This document shows positions 33,489 through 42,108 of a stretch of 64,000 nt of DNA, one piece after another. Numbering within the stretch: the first letter of the stretch is position 1; the number at the start of each line of letters is the position of its first letter. Origin of the DNA: Aldehydirespirator sp965204415 (GTDB lineage Bacteria; Actinomycetota; Acidimicrobiia; Acidimicrobiales; Aldehydirespiratoraceae). Under the pieces are notes generated by a model. That model was not told the DNA's origin and did no database searches. It saw only the letters and a list, made by a program, of their open reading frames with translations. The stretch lies in assembly GCA_965204415.1 (NCBI GenBank), contig CBDBEL010000001.1, positions 930,001 through 994,000 of the forward strand, written 5' to 3'. The position numbers and the translations under genes were made by a program.

Positions 33489-34823
33489 ATGCTGACGGAT
33501 TTGCTCGGAGCGGCAGACCCGAACCCGTTCTCGCCTGACTTTGGGCAGGCCCCCGCCCACCTGGTGGGCCGGGACGACCTTACGAGATCGCTGGGCACAG
33601 GCCTAGCGTCTGGCCCCGCCGCGCGAACTTTCACGAGCCTTCTGATGGGGCCGCGCGGGTCAGGCAAGACCGTGGTCCTTACAGAGATGGAGCAGCGGGC
33701 TGCTGCGAGCGGGTGGATCGTCATCTCGCTCGACGCATCGACTCCCGGCATCCTGGACAGGGCCCGTCAGTACGTCACGCATTCTTGGGGGGCGTATGAA
33801 GGGGCCGAGGCGGCGGACCCCGACAAGGACCGTCCCGGCCGGTGGTCGGGCATCACGCTTGGGCCGGTCGGCCTGCAGCGGTCCGTTCTCGCCGAGGTCC
33901 GGCCTGAATGGGATGCGCGCCATCTCTTGGCCAGACTGGCGGAGCACGCCCAGAGGGCCGGCACATCGGTGCTCATGACCATCGATGAGCTGCACAGCGG
34001 GGACCGCAACGAACTGCGCCGCCTCTCGGCGGACCTGCAGCACATCACCAAGCGTGCACGCCTGCCGTTGGCGGTCATGTCGGCTGGGCTCTCGGACATG
34101 GGGCACACCCTGCTGATGGACAAGAAGATGACCTTCTTCCGGCGCTGCGCGAGATTCGACATGCCAGCCCTGTCGGCGGCTGACATCATCGCCGGGCTGC
34201 GCATCCCAGTCCTCGAGTCCGGGGGAGACATCGACCGCGACGCCCTCGACTTCGCCGCCCAGGCATGCGGCCCGTTGCCCTATGAGATGCAACTGATCGG
34301 CTATCACGCATGGACGATCGCCGGCGCCCCCCGGCACCCGATCCACAAGGAGGCCGCGGAGCAGGCCTGCGACCTGGCGCGCGCGTCCGTGGTCGAAGAC
34401 CTAGTGGTGCCCGCCTGGTACGACCAGTCCCGATCCCACCAGGAGTTCATCGGCGCCGTGGCCGACGCCGGCGGCCAGGCCAGCCCCAAGCAAATTGCGT
34501 CACGCCTCGACTACAGCCACGTCACGCTCGCGGAGATGGCGGAACGCCTCGTCGCCGGCGGCTACCTCGACGAGACGAGAGACGGCGCGCTGTGCCTCAC
34601 TGGCATGATGCCCGCCGACGCGATCCGGGAGATCATGCAGTCGCGACGCCGATTCCAGATCACTGGCGGATCATCCTCCATTCCATCCGACGAGACGGGA
34701 AGCCGAGTCCTGTCGGAGCGCTGCGGGGAGTACATGCCTCGGGCGAAGGCGAACTGCGTCCTTGCGAGAGGGCACAGCGGGGGGCATCGCTCCGGAGCGC
34801 GCCGCCCCAGACGCAGGCAATAG
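33489..34823 (+). CDS. AAA/Orc1-like P-loop ATPase
   Basis: 444 residues from ATG 33489 (a GTG directly precedes it). N-terminal NPFSPDFGQAPAHLVGRDDLTRSL, Walker A LLMGPRGSGKTVVL at about 51-64, Walker B VLMTIDELH, sensor-like LPLAVMSAGL. The C-terminal winged-helix-like region (SPKQIASRLDYSHVTLAEMAERLVAGGYL) ends in a basic tail. The plan resembles AAA_16/Orc1-like ATPases that sense or remodel DNA-protein complexes. It is the main gene of the segment between the two 1,057-bp repeats; no transposase or integrase accompanies it. Role unknown; mobile-element maintenance or defence is inference. Confidence 0.8.
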   Translation: MLTDLLGAADPNPFSPDFGQAPAHLVGRDDLTRSLGTGLASGPAARTFTSLLMGPRGSGKTVVLTEMEQRAAASGWIVISLDASTPGILDRARQYVTHSWGAYEGAEAADPDKDRPGRWSGITLGPVGLQRSVLAEVRPEWDARHLLARLAEHAQRAGTSVLMTIDELHSGDRNELRRLSADLQHITKRARLPLAVMSAGLSDMGHTLLMDKKMTFFRRCARFDMPALSAADIIAGLRIPVLESGGDIDRDALDFAAQACGPLPYEMQLIGYHAWTIAGAPRHPIHKEAAEQACDLARASVVEDLVVPAWYDQSRSHQEFIGAVADAGGQASPKQIASRLDYSHVTLAEMAERLVAGGYLDETRDGALCLTGMMPADAIREIMQSRRRFQITGGSSSIPSDETGSRVLSERCGEYMPRAKANCVLARGHSGGHRSGARRPRRRQ

Positions 34824-35018
34824 CCCTGTCGCTCCTCCGTCCCTCTCCAGCTTCCGTTCACGGAGTTCCCCCAGACCTGCGCCCGGCGACCAGACGGACA
34901 AAGGGGGCAGCCGATCATCGGTCTGGTTGAGGAATCGGCCCGCCTGACCGTCAAGGAGATCAGCGACGCGGCGCCAGCCGCCCCGCGGAGAGCCCTCGAG
35001 CAGGCCCCGTGCGCCGCT

Positions 35019-35279
35019 GTGGTCGCGCGACAGGCCGAACAGCCGTCTCCGTACGCACCCGTCGCCCCTTGTCAGGGCCGCGCCGCGGCGGGGACGTTGG
35101 GCGCGGGGGTCAGGGGCGACGATCCCGAGACGATCGCTCGCCGGATGAGGAAGACCGCCTCCGAGCGAGCCGAGGCCCTCAGGATGGGCTACGAGAAAGT
35201 CGTGAACGACGACTTGACCCGGGGCGTGGAGGCGATCGAGTCCCTGATCGCAGCCGACCGCGAGCGCCTCGGACGCTAG
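35019..35279 (+). CDS. Small hypothetical protein
   Basis: 86 residues from GTG 35019; the same frame is open without a good start back to the AAA stop at 34823. The C-terminal half (DDPETIARRMRKTASERAEALRMGYEKVVNDDLTRGVEAIESLIAADRERLGR) is a credible charged helical hairpin; the N-terminal part is less convincing. It could be the 3' end of a degraded gene. No family recognised. Confidence 0.45.
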   Translation: MVARQAEQPSPYAPVAPCQGRAAAGTLGAGVRGDDPETIARRMRKTASERAEALRMGYEKVVNDDLTRGVEAIESLIAADRERLGR

Positions 35280-35393
35280 CGATGGCTGCGCCTGTCGGGG
35301 GTTCCGGTCTGGGTGGCCCGGGTGCGGTCGCGGGGGCGAGACTTGACGGCGGCGGCGGTGGTGTGTTGGCGGTGGGATTGTGAAGTTCCTGGT

Positions 35394-35459
35394 GCCCGGT
35401 CACTGACGTGCTGGGGCTCCCACTTTGGCCTGAGCGACCCGCCCGAGGGCCGGTTCCTT
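35394..35459 (+). pseudogene. Relic of an RCC1-like repeat
   Basis: The frame reads ARSLTCWGSHFGLSDPPEGRFLS, matching the TCWGxNxxGxxDxPxGxF core of the 14-repeat protein at 6974-9187. The preceding bases read VCWRWDCEVPG, possibly a second eroded unit. No start codon or complete gene. It ends at the base where the duplicated ThDP fragment begins. Confidence 0.65.
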
Positions 35460-36516
35460 TCCGATCGACGGCGGGCGGATCGAGGAAGCCGCCCGGGTCC
35501 TGGGCCGGGCCCGGCGGCCCCTGATCATGGTGGGCGGGGGCGCCCAGGACGCGTCCGAGCCGGTGAGGGAACTGGCCGAGGCTCTGGAGGCGCCGGTGTT
35601 CGCCCGTTACATGGGCCTCGGGGTGCTCGACACCCGCCACCGGCTGCACGCCTACCTGACCATGGGGCGCGACCTGTGGCCCGGCTCCGACGTGGTGGTG
35701 GGCATCGGCACCCGCATGGAGTTCCCCAACGTCGAATGGGGCGTGGGCGACGACCAGCAGATCGTGCAGATCAACATCGACCCGGCCGAGCTGGACCGGT
35801 ACGGCACCGGCACCGTCGGCGTTCACGGCGACGCCGCCGAGGCGTGCCGGCTGCTCGTCGACGCCCTCGGCCGGCACAACCGCCGGCGGGCGGACCGCAC
35901 CGGGGAGCTGGCCGGGCTGCGGGCCCGGCACTTCGAGCGGATCGCCTACCTGGAGCCCCAGCTGAGCTACCTGCGGGCCATCCGGTCGGTGATGCCCGAC
36001 GACGGGATCATCGTCGAGGATGTGACCCAGGTCGCCTTCGTGGCCCACATCGCCTACGAGCACCGCCGACCCCGGACGTACCTCGCCACCGGCGGGGCGG
36101 GAACGCTCGGCGCCGGCGTGGCCCACGGAATCGGCGCCGCGGCCGCGGCGCCCGACCGGGCCCAGCTCACCATCGTCGGCGACGGCGGGATGCTGTTCAC
36201 CGCCACCGAGTTGGCCACCGCGGTGCAGCACGGCATCGACACCACCGTGCTGCTGTTCGACAACCGCGCCTACGGCAACGTCCAACGGCTGCAGACGCAG
36301 CGGTTCGGGCCCGACCGGACCATCGCCTCCGCGCTCAGGAACCCCGACTGGATCGCGTTCGGGGAGAGCTTCGGGGTGCGGACAGAGCGGGCCGGCGGTC
36401 CCGAGGCGCTGCCGGCGGTGCTGGAGGCGTCCCTGGCCCACCCCGGACCGTCGATGGTCGTGGCCGACATCGCCGACGAGCCCGACCCGTGGCCGCTCCT
36501 CCGGGTCCGCCGCTAG
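35460..36516 (+). pseudogene. 3' fragment of ThDP enzyme gene (right copy of 1,057-bp direct repeat)
   Basis: Exact counterpart of 32292-33348 in length and translation. It lacks the N-terminal catalytic-glutamate domain, so the 329-residue frame starting at ATG 35527 cannot be a working ThDP enzyme. It lies directly before livH and probably marks the original chromosomal junction between the ThDP gene and the transporter operon. Confidence 0.9.
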
Positions 36517-36541
36517 CACTAGGTTCGCTAGCACTAGGATC
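36512..36541. repeat. 15-bp tandem repeat before livH
   Basis: 36512-36526 and 36527-36541 differ at one base; the first includes the TAG of the ThDP fragment. It forms most of the 31-bp gap to the livH ATG. Confidence 0.85.
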
Positions 36542-36547
36542 GCTTCG

Positions 36548-37669
36548 ATGATCTGGAGAGGCCGCGCCAGGAGCGGGGCGCCCCGCACCGGCGTCGACTG
36601 GTTCCTGACCTTCCTGAGAGCGGCGATCCTGGCCGTGGTCGCCGTCGGGATCCTGGCGTTCATCTGGCAGGAGATAGACACCGACAACCCGTTCGCCCGT
36701 TGGGCCAATCCCGACGCCACCGGCCTCACCGCGGCCCAGTTCCGGGGGCTGGTCATCTCCGGCGTGGCCCAGGGCTGCATGTACGGGCTGATCGCGCTGG
36801 GCTACTCGATGGTGTACGGCGTGCTGGGGTTCATCAACTTCGCCCACGGCGAGGTGTTCATGGTGGGCGCCATGACCGGGATGATCACCTCCAACAAGCT
36901 GGCCGACGCCGGCCTGTGGGAGAGCAACTTCATCGGCTCGCTGGTGTTCATCGTGATCGTCTCGATGATCGTGTGCACGCTGGTGGCGGTGATCATGGAG
37001 CGGGTCGCCTACCGGCCCTTGCGGGGCTCGCCCCGCCTGATCCCGCTGATCACCTCCATCGGGGTGTCGTTCTTCATCCAGAACGCCTCGATCGTGCTGC
37101 TCGGCCCGGCGGCCAAGGCGTACCCCGACGTGCCCGACTGGGTGAAGGACAAGCACACCTTCATCCAGATCGAGGGATCCCGGATCCTGGTGGTGGTGGT
37201 GGCCGCGGTGTCGATGGGGGTGCTGTGGTACCTGGTGGAGCACACCAAGGGCGGCAAGGCGATGCGAGCCGTGGCCGAGGACGCGGAGATCGCCGCACTG
37301 ATGGGCATCAACGTCAACCGCACCATCGTGAGAGTCTTCGCGGTGGGCGGGGCCATGGCCGGCCTGGCCGGGATCCTGTGGGGGATCCTGTTCCGCAGCG
37401 TGATCCACACCACCGGTTTCCTGCCCGGCATCAAGGCGTTCAGCGCGGCGGTGGTGGGCGGCATCGGCCATCTCGGCGGCGCCATGGCCGGAGGGCTGTC
37501 GATCGGTGTGGCCGAGTCGGTGGGGCCGCTGCTGATCCTGGAGCCGCTGGGGGTCAGCGGCGTGTCGCAGCTGCGCGACGCGGTCGCCTTCGCGGTGCTG
37601 ATCGGCGTGCTGCTGCTGCGCCCCGCCGGGATCTTCGGCGAGCGCCTCCCGGCTGAGGACCGCACGTGA
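36548..37669 (+). CDS. livH: Branched-chain amino acid/amide ABC permease
   Basis: 373 residues, first permease of a HAAT-type importer. The LivH hallmark GVAQGCMYGLIALGYSMVYGVLGFINFAHGEVFMVGA and the EAA-like loop AVAEDAEIAALMGINVNRTIVRVFAVGGAMAGLAGIL are clear, as is GIKAFSAAVVGGIGHLGGAMAGGLSIGVAE. An extra hydrophobic N-terminal helix makes it longer than the common 290-310 residues. It overlaps livM by 4 nt. Substrate may be an aromatic acid or amino acid given the neighbouring catabolic genes. Confidence 0.94.
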   Translation: MIWRGRARSGAPRTGVDWFLTFLRAAILAVVAVGILAFIWQEIDTDNPFARWANPDATGLTAAQFRGLVISGVAQGCMYGLIALGYSMVYGVLGFINFAHGEVFMVGAMTGMITSNKLADAGLWESNFIGSLVFIVIVSMIVCTLVAVIMERVAYRPLRGSPRLIPLITSIGVSFFIQNASIVLLGPAAKAYPDVPDWVKDKHTFIQIEGSRILVVVVAAVSMGVLWYLVEHTKGGKAMRAVAEDAEIAALMGINVNRTIVRVFAVGGAMAGLAGILWGILFRSVIHTTGFLPGIKAFSAAVVGGIGHLGGAMAGGLSIGVAESVGPLLILEPLGVSGVSQLRDAVAFAVLIGVLLLRPAGIFGERLPAEDRT

Positions 37670-39522
37670 CCGCCACCCATCCTCCGGCGACGGGCGCGGC
37701 GGGAGTCCCGGCCGAGCCCGCGCTGGCGCCGGCCCGGGGCGCGCTGGATCACGACTGGCGCAGGCTGGTGCGCATGGGCGCGGTCGGCGCCGTCGCGCAG
37801 GTCTTCATCGCGCTGTCCAACATGCCGGTCCGGCTCGACGAGCGGGTCATCGTCAAGCCGGTGCTGAGCCTCGGCTACCTGACCCTGCTGATGGTGCCGT
37901 TCGCGGCCGGCCACCGGGTCGGTCGCCAGATCAAGCGGGAAGGCGTGCCGGTGCACGCGGCCGGCGCCCACGAGGTGGCCGGCGGCGCGGCCTGCGGGGC
38001 CGTCGCCGGCGGCGGGCTGTCGCTGCTGGCGGTGCTGCTGGCCAACTTCGACCTGCGAGAGCCGCTGGTCAACTGGAGCCCGATGCTGGCCGAGCTTCTC
38101 GCCTTCGGCAACGAGACCTGGTTCGCGGTGGTGGTCTGGCTGGTGATCGGAGCGGCGGTCGGCGCGCTGGGCGGGGCCCTGCGGCTGCTCGGGCCGCGGA
38201 CGCGCCGGGCGGTCGTGACCATGGCCCTCGCGGTGGGGGGCGCCGCAGTGCTGGAGCCCCTGGTGGTCGACCTGGCCGAGGGCATGCGCCTGGAGGCGCT
38301 CACCGACCGGCTCTACGCCCGCCGGGGCGGCGTCAACTGGACCAGCGGGCTGGGCCTCGCGGCCGTCTCCGGGATCCTGGCCGCCCTCGGTCGGGGCCGC
38401 CTCAAGCAGGCCAGGGCCCACATCGAGGGGCTCGAGGGCGCCAAGCGCACCCGCACCAACGGCCTGCTGATCCTGGCCACTGCTGCGGCGCTGGTGATCC
38501 TGCCGCTGTTCGCGGGCAAGCTGACCAACGAGCTCCTCGCCAACGTCGGGCTGTTCGTTCTGCTGGCGCTGGGCCTCAACGTGGTGGTCGGGCTGGCCGG
38601 CATCCTCGACCTCGGCTATGTCGCCTTCTTCGCGGTGGGCAGCTACTCGGCTGCGGTGCTCACCGCTGCGACCTCGCCGAGGATCAATCCCGAGCTGCCC
38701 TGGCTGGTGGCCCTCATCGTCGTGGTGGTCATCACCGGGCTGGTAGGGCTGTTCATCGGCGCGCCGGTGATCCGGATGCGGGGCGACTACCTGGCCATCG
38801 TCACGCTCGGGTTCGGTGAGATCATCCGGTTGATCTTCCTGTCGGACTGGCTGTCGGGCTGGTTCGGCGGGTCGCAGGGCATAACCAAGATCCCCGGGGC
38901 GGGCATCTTCGGACTGACGGACGTGGCCGGCACCGACCCGCGGCGGGTCTTCTATCTGGTGCTCGCCTTCTGCGCCATCGCCATCTACGTCTCCTGGCGC
39001 CTGGAGCGGTCACGGCTCGGGCGGGCCTGGATGGCGGTTCGCGAGGACGAGACCGTGGCCGAGGCCATGGGCATCAACACCGTCAACGTCAAGCTGCTGG
39101 CCTTCGTGGTGGGCGCGATCCTCGGGTCGTTCAGCGGTGCGATCTTCTCGGCCAAGGTCGGCTCGGTGTTCCCCAACAGCTTCCTGATCCTGGTGTCCAT
39201 CGTGATCCTCGTGGTGGTGATCTTCGGGGGCATGGGCAACATCGTCGGGGTGATCGCCGGCTCGGCGGTGCTCATCGGCGTGCTGGGCGGACCCAAGCAG
39301 CCCGGCCTGCTGGCTGAGTTCTCGGAGTTCAAGCTGCTGATCTACGGGGCGCTGCTGATCTGGATGATGCTGGCCCGGCCCGAGGGCCTGATCCCGAGCG
39401 TGCGCCGATCCCGCGAGCTGCACCAGCAGGAGATGGCCCAGGACGCCTGGCTCAAGGGCCAGGTCGAAGACGAGGACGACAACGACGGCAGCGGCGGCCC
39501 GCGAGCCGCGCCGCCAACATGA
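37666..39522 (+). CDS. livM: Branched-chain amino acid/amide ABC permease with long N-terminal extension
   Basis: 618 residues from GTG 37666 (GTGA overlap with livH). The LivM core begins at about residue 265 (NGLLILATAAALVILPLFAGKLTNELLANVGLFVLLALGLNVVVGLAGILDLGYVAFFAVGSYSAAVL) and includes RMRGDYLAIVTLGFGEIIRLIF and AVREDETVAEAMGINTVNVKLLAFV. The first 260 residues add about five hydrophobic segments not found in ordinary LivM (300-430 residues). An acidic soluble tail ends the protein. Confidence 0.92.
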   Translation: MTATHPPATGAAGVPAEPALAPARGALDHDWRRLVRMGAVGAVAQVFIALSNMPVRLDERVIVKPVLSLGYLTLLMVPFAAGHRVGRQIKREGVPVHAAGAHEVAGGAACGAVAGGGLSLLAVLLANFDLREPLVNWSPMLAELLAFGNETWFAVVVWLVIGAAVGALGGALRLLGPRTRRAVVTMALAVGGAAVLEPLVVDLAEGMRLEALTDRLYARRGGVNWTSGLGLAAVSGILAALGRGRLKQARAHIEGLEGAKRTRTNGLLILATAAALVILPLFAGKLTNELLANVGLFVLLALGLNVVVGLAGILDLGYVAFFAVGSYSAAVLTAATSPRINPELPWLVALIVVVVITGLVGLFIGAPVIRMRGDYLAIVTLGFGEIIRLIFLSDWLSGWFGGSQGITKIPGAGIFGLTDVAGTDPRRVFYLVLAFCAIAIYVSWRLERSRLGRAWMAVREDETVAEAMGINTVNVKLLAFVVGAILGSFSGAIFSAKVGSVFPNSFLILVSIVILVVVIFGGMGNIVGVIAGSAVLIGVLGGPKQPGLLAEFSEFKLLIYGALLIWMMLARPEGLIPSVRRSRELHQQEMAQDAWLKGQVEDEDDNDGSGGPRAAPPT

Positions 39523-40366
39523 CCGCCGCCAACGGACCCCCGACCGCACCGGCCGCGGGCTCCGTCGCCGCCAACGGAAACGGGCGCGGACCGCTGCTGG
39601 AGACCCGCGAGCTCAGCGTGGACTTCGGCGGGCTGCACGCCCTCGACGGGCTCGACTTCGAGGTTCACGAGGGCGAGATCGTCTCGGTGATCGGTCCCAA
39701 CGGCGCGGGCAAGACCACCCTGTTCAACGCCATCACCGCCACCGTCGAGGTGGCCGCGGGCGACATCATCTTCGAGGGCGCCTCGCTGCTGGGCCTGGAC
39801 CCCAACCGGGTCACGGCCAGCGGCATCGCCCGCACCTTCCAGAACGTGCGGCTGTTCGCCAACATGACGGTGCTCGAGAACGTGATGGTCTCGCAGCACT
39901 GCCGCACCCGCCAGCACGCCTTCGGCGCGCTGTTCTACACGCCGTCGTTCCGCCGCGAGGAGACCGAGATCCGCGAGCGGGCCGAGAAGGTCCTCAGCTT
40001 CTTCGGCTCCCGGCTCGTCGGGTACCGCTTCGACCAGCCCGCCTTCACGCTGTCCTACGCCAACCGGCGCCGCCTGGAGATCGCCAGGGCGATGGCCACC
40101 CAGCCCAAGCTCATCCTGCTCGACGAGCCGGTGGCCGGCATGAACCCGGTGGAGTCGGCCGAGCTGACCGGGATGATCGGGCGGCTGCGCGACGAGTGGG
40201 GCTTCGCCATAGTGGTCATCGAGCACCACATGGACGTGGTGCGCGAGGTGTCGGACCGGGTGGTGGTGCTCGACCACGGCACCAAGATCGCCGAGGGCGA
40301 CTACGCCGACGTCTCGACCGATCCTCGGGTGATCGAGGCCTACCTGGGCCACGGAACCGACACGTC

Positions 40367-40370
<4 letters not shown>
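39519..40370 (+). CDS. livG: ABC transporter ATP-binding protein
   Basis: 283 residues; ATGA overlap with livM. Walker A GPNGAGKTTLF, Q-loop region FQNVRLFANMTVLENVMV and Walker B KLILLDEPVAGMNP, followed by a switch-region histidine in VVIEHHMDVV. The ABC signature appears as LSYANRRRLEIARAM, the LivG-type variation of LSGGQ. It energises the LivHM importer together with LivF. Confidence 0.94.
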
Positions 40371-41116
<746 letters not shown>

Positions 41117-41125
41117 TCCTCGCTC

Positions 41126-41956
41126 GTGAGCACGTCCCGGACCGGTGCCGCAACTGGGATCCTGCACCCGGGGGCCATGGGCGCGACGGTTGCTGCCGCC
41201 TGCTCGGGCACAGTGCTGTGGGCCAGCGACGGCCGTTCGGCGGCGACCTGCAAGCGAGCCGCAGATGCCGGACTCGCCGACGCCGGCGACATCGAATCCG
41301 TGGTCGCCGCCGCGGACGTGGTGATCTCGGTCTGCCCGCCCCACGGTGCGGTGGCGCTGGCTGAACGGGTGGCTGACACAGGGTTCGCGGGCTGCTATGT
41401 GGACGCCAACGCGGTGTCGCCGGCTACGGCCCGCAAGATCGCGTCGCGCTTCGAGAACTTCGTGGACGGCGGCTTGATCGGTCCGCCCGCCATCCGGCCC
41501 GGCACCACCCGCCTGTACCTCTCAGGCCCCGACGCCGGCCGGGTGGCCAGCCGATTCGAAGGGTCGCCGCTGGAGCCGCGCGTGCTGGACGGTGGTGGGC
41601 CGGGCACCGCGTCTGCGCTGAAGATGGCCTACGCCTCCTGGACCAAGGGAACCAGCGCCCTGCTGGCCGCGGTTGCGGCAGTGGCCGCGGCCGAGGGCGT
41701 GAGCGAGGACCTGATCTCCGAATGGGACATCTCGCTGCCGGGAGTCTCCAAGCGCCTGGCGGGCACAGCGGGCGAGGTGGCCCCCAAGGCGTGGCGCTGG
41801 ACCGGCGAGATGGCCGAGATCGCGGCCACTTTCGCCGCGGCCGGCCTGCCCGACGGGTTCCATCGGGCCGCCGGCGAGGTCTACCGGCGCCTGGGCTCCT
41901 TCAAGGACTCGCCGGACACGACCGTCGAGGCGATGCTCGAAGCCTTGCTTCGCTGA
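41126..41956 (+). CDS. 6-phosphogluconate dehydrogenase-like NAD(P) oxidoreductase
   Basis: 276 residues from GTG 41126, 9 bp after livF. The Rossmann turn reads TGILHPGAMGATVAAA, followed by ADVVISVCPPHGAVALAERV, YVDANAVSPATARKIA, a GPPAIRPGTTRLYLSGPDA loop and a C-terminal helical domain (DUF1932-like: ALKMAYASWTKGTSALLAAVAAVAAAEGV). Member of the beta-hydroxyacid-dehydrogenase/6PGDH group. Probably the last gene of the transport operon; substrate not assigned. Confidence 0.85.
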   Translation: MSTSRTGAATGILHPGAMGATVAAACSGTVLWASDGRSAATCKRAADAGLADAGDIESVVAAADVVISVCPPHGAVALAERVADTGFAGCYVDANAVSPATARKIASRFENFVDGGLIGPPAIRPGTTRLYLSGPDAGRVASRFEGSPLEPRVLDGGGPGTASALKMAYASWTKGTSALLAAVAAVAAAEGVSEDLISEWDISLPGVSKRLAGTAGEVAPKAWRWTGEMAEIAATFAAAGLPDGFHRAAGEVYRRLGSFKDSPDTTVEAMLEALLR

Positions 41957-42108
41957 TGCTCCGCGATCGCCTGCCCGGCTGTCGTACCGCCGAGGGATGA
42001 TTGCGAACCTGCTGCAGAGTGCAGACGGGATGACCCCAGGCAGGGCTGGGCCGCGCTTAGGCTCGGCCAGAAGCCTGAAGGAGACCGATTCGACCGGGAG
42101 GAGGTCAC

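Noticed and set aside
33349..35459. Known insertion sequence or integron in the repeat-flanked insert
   Set aside because: No transposase, integrase, terminal inverted repeats or attC-like site could be recognised.
35313..36551. 412-codon plus-strand frame spanning the RCC1 relic and the duplicated ThDP fragment
   Set aside because: Only the first part resembles RCC1; the rest is an out-of-frame reading of the ThDP segment, the same shadow that is seen over the intact copy.
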